Source: Malurus cyaneus samueli (lineage: Eukaryota > Chordata > Aves > Passeriformes > Maluridae). Taken from it: DNA of 64,000 bases. The notes beneath the pieces are model-generated. The model saw only the letters and a list, made by a program, of their open reading frames with translations. It made no database searches and was not told where the DNA came from. A program made the position numbers and the translations under genes. Below, piece after piece: positions 60,621-64,000 of the stretch (position 1 is the stretch's first letter; every line of letters begins with the position of its first letter). The stretch lies in NCBI GenBank assembly GCA_009741485.1, contig CM019230.1, positions 7,198,469-7,262,468 of the forward strand, read 5' to 3'.

Positions 60621-63600
60621 GAACCTGCTGCTGCCCATGGGGATTTTGAAGTCCACCCTGAGCTGGTAGTGGGGCTGGGGTCGATGTCCAAACCCCAAAC
60701 GCTCCGGCTCCAGCACACCCGCACGCACCCAGTGCTTTTTTCCCCTTGATGTAACTCCCCATTTTTGCTTCCACGTATTTGCTTCCCCTCTCCAGCCCTT
60801 GCTCTCCGGTTTCTTTGCTTCACTGGAGATGAGCTTGGCTTGCTCCCGGGTTTGACACACACGGGAGCTGTTGGCAGTTACGTGGTTTTTCTATGGGGAG
60901 AGGGACCAAACCCCTTAGAGATGGAGGGAAAGGTGCCGGGGGACGAAGCTCAAGGTTGGATGAGCCCAGTCCGACAGTTTCCAGCGCTCCCCGCTGCGTT
61001 TGGAGCTCTGGGATCACCGGAGGGTTCTGCTCGCTGCCGTTTTGTTTAGCCCAGGCTCCCGCCGGGCGCTGGGAGGGAGCACAGCCTGTGTTCGCCCCGC
61101 TCAGGTGTGGAGGGGTTGTCTGCCTCTCCCCGGGAGCTGCTTGGCTCTGCTCTGCTCCTCTGGAGGGATTCCTGCTGTCGAATCCCGCGGCAGTGCCCTG
61201 GGACCCGGGAACTCGGCCGAGGGGATGTCACCAAGGGTTGGCAGAGGTGTGAGGGCTGTCACAGCTCCGAGTGGAGCAGGGGGTGACTGAGAGACAAGAG
61301 AAGGACACGCTCACCCCGGGGGATGCTCTTTGCTTGGCCTTTTGCTTTCTGGACTGGGTTTGAAGTCCACAGTGAGGAATTGAGTGACTTGAGCATCCCT
61401 GTGCCCTGGGCATCACCGCTGGGGCAGGGGAGCCCCATCTCCAGCAGTGACCTAGGAGTGCATTTCAGGGTGATCACAAAGTCCCATTAGGGATAAGGAT
61501 GTGTGTGGGTGAGGGGTTTGTGATGCCTGGAGGGTCCCTGGTGTCCGCAGCAGTCTGGGACACCTGCGCTGTCCTGCCCATGTGCCCTTTGCTGCCTTCT
61601 GCTCCCATCCAGTACAGACCAGCACTGGTGCCACTGGAACTGGCGGGGTTACCTCATTGCTAGCAGTCAGGCTTTCCCTGTCTAAGAGGAGAAATTCCCA
61701 AGACCCTCTCCTGCCAACCCAGCGTGGGCGGGTGTTGGCACTGCCCAGCTCCAGCCATAACCTGGCACAAATCAGCTCTGCCCCCCTCAGATCAGCTCTG
61801 CTCCCCTAAAATCAGCACCCCATAGCCTCAGCTGATGTGGATCAGGGATGAGCTGGTCTCCAGGAGTGGGAGAAGGTCCTGGGAATCAGGATGGGTCCTG
61901 TGAATCGCTTCCTGGCTGGGCAGAGCCCGGCTGCTCCGGGGAATCCCGTGGTGCAATCCCCTGTCTGATGTGGGTTCCTGCCGTCGGAGGAGCGGCTCCA
62001 TCGGCAAACAGCACACAGGAAACCTGATCCTGTGCACCAAAACATTTCATTAACCACCCTCCAGCCACGCTTAGCAAAGCAATGCAGAGCCCCGAGCCGG
62101 GAGAGCGCCTGCAGCAAAGGGAGAGGGAGAGGGAGCAGAGCAGTGTAGGAAACCTCAGGAATGCCCAAGGATGGCTCTGGCTTCATTCCAGCAGCAAAGA
62201 GTGTCTCATTTGTGATGGTGCTGGATCTGGGCAAGAATTCACCGAGGAGTCCTGGTCCAGCTCACCCAGCTCTTGGCTCTGTAGTTCCGTTTGCCTGCTG
62301 GAAACCAAAGCTGGGCTTTCCATGTGTGTGTAAGTGGTCAGTAAGAGAGTTCATTCTGGTCCCCTGCATGGAGGATGATGCCCATGGCTGAGCAACAGTT
62401 CGACAGCACCAGGACGGTGTTGGGGTGTGAGCAAAAAAGGTTTGGGGGAGAGCAATCATTTATTAATCTGATCTCTGCTGGTGGGAATGGTGGCTCAGCT
62501 GCTGAGCTCAGGAGATTTGGGAGTTGAAAACTTGCCTGATAAAAGGGCTTACCTGACTCTGCAGCCCTTGGTTTCCCCATGCACCTGTGTGATATTGACC
62601 CAGTGTCACAGCCTCATCCTGCTGGGTGCTGCTGGCCTTCCCCATCCCATCCCATCCCATCCCATCCCATCCCATTCCCATCCCATCCATCCCATCCCAT
62701 CCCATCCCATCCCATCCCATCCCATCCCATCCCATCCCATCCCATCCCATCCCAGCCCAGCCCAGCCCAGCCCATCCCATCCCATCCCATCCCATCCCAT
62801 CCCATCCCATCCCATTCCCATCCCATTCCCATCCCATCCCATCCCATCCCATCCCATCCCATCCCATCCCAGCCCAGCCCATCCCATCCCATCCCATCCC
62901 ATCCCATCCCATCCCATCCCATCCATCCCATCCCATTCCCATCCATCCCTCAGACCCTCCTGGATCAGTTCTCTGGGCCAAGATCTGCCATGACTGGAGT
63001 ATCACTTCCAATTTTCACTAAAGACTTAAGGAATTTTGCTTCCTTCTCTTTTGGGCACCGAGCCAGAACCCAGAACTGTGAACATTTCAGTTTGGAGAGG
63101 ATGTGGAGAGGGACTTGGCAACAGAACTGTGCCTGAGCGATGAATTAAACGTGACATTGGATGACAGGCAAAGCCAGCACACATGAGAAATGCTATTTGG
63201 TCATTGGAGCTCCATCATCTTCAGGGATTTGGACTTGATTTTGGGGGAGAGGATCCAGTGCACGTGGACAATCTGGGATCTGGAATGTTACCTACTTCCT
63301 TGTAGGTAAAACTGTACAAACACTTCCTGGTATTTGTTTTCTGTGTAAGGAGTTTCCACTCAGCTGAGGCTGGGCCAAGTGTATTTATTCCCCTGGAGAA
63401 CATGAATAAAAGTAAAAGAGATGGAGTCCTGAGGCTGAGAGCCCAGCCCTGCACCCTCCGTGCTCCCTAAAGGTTGAATCCACTGATTTCCCAAGCACAG
63501 CAATTCCAGTCAGGCTCTGATTCCTCTTTATTTTCCTTGGGAAAAAAAAGCATCTTGCATCTCCCCTACTCTCTGTAATCCACTCAAAATGAAAAAGGTT

Positions 63601-64000
63601 TAGTTTCCTAGGGAGATGCTGAAGCACAGATCACCTTCGTATCTTTTTCTTCCCATCTGCTTTTTCTTTCTGCTTGGTGTTTAACGATGATCCCTCCTTG
63701 CCAGTCTATAATTATGAAGATTAAAAAGTGCCAACAAGGTGTTGCATAATGATGAAGATGTTGTCAATAGGTGTGAGTACAGGACAAGATCTGAGCTTTA
63801 TTCAGGTGATACTTTGTTAAAATGTCCCTTGTTGAGGGAAAGGGCAGCAGGACGGGGCCATGGCTGGGGTTTGCACCAGGATGTGCTCCCAGGGAAGGCT
63901 TGGCTGGGCTTTGAGCTCCTTCAGCTCGTTCCTTCTCCCCTTTGCTGTTGTCCTCTCCTGCTGGGGAAGTGCCGTGGCAGACAGCGCTCCCTGAGAACAA
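60279..64000 (+). other. MGAT5B: MGAT5B intron 1 (partial)
   Basis: This intronic sequence runs to the right edge of the window. Its first 350 bp are CpG-rich. It contains a CCCAT pentamer array at 62641-62949. Open frames on both strands are GC- or repeat-driven. No exon of MGAT5B or another gene is recognised. Confidence 0.8.
62641..62949. repeat. (CCCAT)n microsatellite
   Basis: About 309 bp of CCCAT pentamers, with CCCAG variants in two clusters (62750-62775 and 62870-62880) and occasional CCCATT and CCAT slips. On the minus strand it reads ATGGG repeats, with G3 runs separated by two bases, a strong G-quadruplex pattern. It explains all the His-Pro-Ile-Pro-Ser and Gly-Trp-Asp-Gly-Met frames here. 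Confidence 0.98.

Noticed and set aside
62481..63136. Long His-Pro-Ile-Pro-Ser frames (plus) and Gly-Met-Gly-Trp-Asp frames (minus)
   Set aside because: They are produced by translating the CCCAT pentamer array in each frame. They are not genes.

Overview
The window is nuclear DNA from a bird. The evidence is a CR1 retrotransposon fragment, a short endogenous-retrovirus LTR, compact CpG-island promoters, and vertebrate genes with standard GT-AG introns whose reconstructed proteins are nearly identical to mammalian ones. A passerine is plausible but not shown. The gene order JMJD6 - METTL23 - SRSF2 - MFSD11 - MGAT5B matches the block on human 17q25.

Left part (1-14.8 kb). JMJD6 runs on the minus strand and leaves the window to the left, so only its first two coding exons are present. 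It shares a bidirectional CpG promoter with METTL23, which is complete in five exons (236 aa). METTL23 converges on SRSF2, which is complete in two coding exons (221 aa) on the minus strand. The sequence downstream of SRSF2 carries splice-site-like signals that fit the known 3'UTR autoregulatory splicing of this gene. SRSF2 shares a second bidirectional CpG promoter with MFSD11. Just downstream of that promoter lies a two-exon open frame I do not recognise (10999-11888), with matching splice phases and a strong Kozak start.

Middle (14.8-30 kb). MFSD11 is complete in 13 coding exons (449 aa), with a likely non-coding first exon near the SRSF2 promoter.

Right part (30-64 kb). About 30 kb of gene desert separates MFSD11 from the first coding exon of MGAT5B (60211-60278). 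It holds a solo ERV LTR with a perfect 6-bp target duplication, several micro- and minisatellites, and candidate conserved non-coding blocks. The stretch from about 53355 to 59.2 kb has an unusual base texture and contains a run of exactly 25 N. I suspect a gap filled from noisy reads. The window ends inside MGAT5B intron 1, which carries a roughly 300-bp CCCAT pentamer array.

The genes are mostly housekeeping regulators: a lysyl hydroxylase acting on splicing factors (JMJD6), a histone-arginine methyltransferase (METTL23), an SR splicing factor (SRSF2) and an orphan membrane transporter (MFSD11), followed by a neural glycosyltransferase (MGAT5B). JMJD6 and SRSF2 both act in pre-mRNA splicing, but the sequence gives no evidence of co-regulation beyond their similar CpG promoters.
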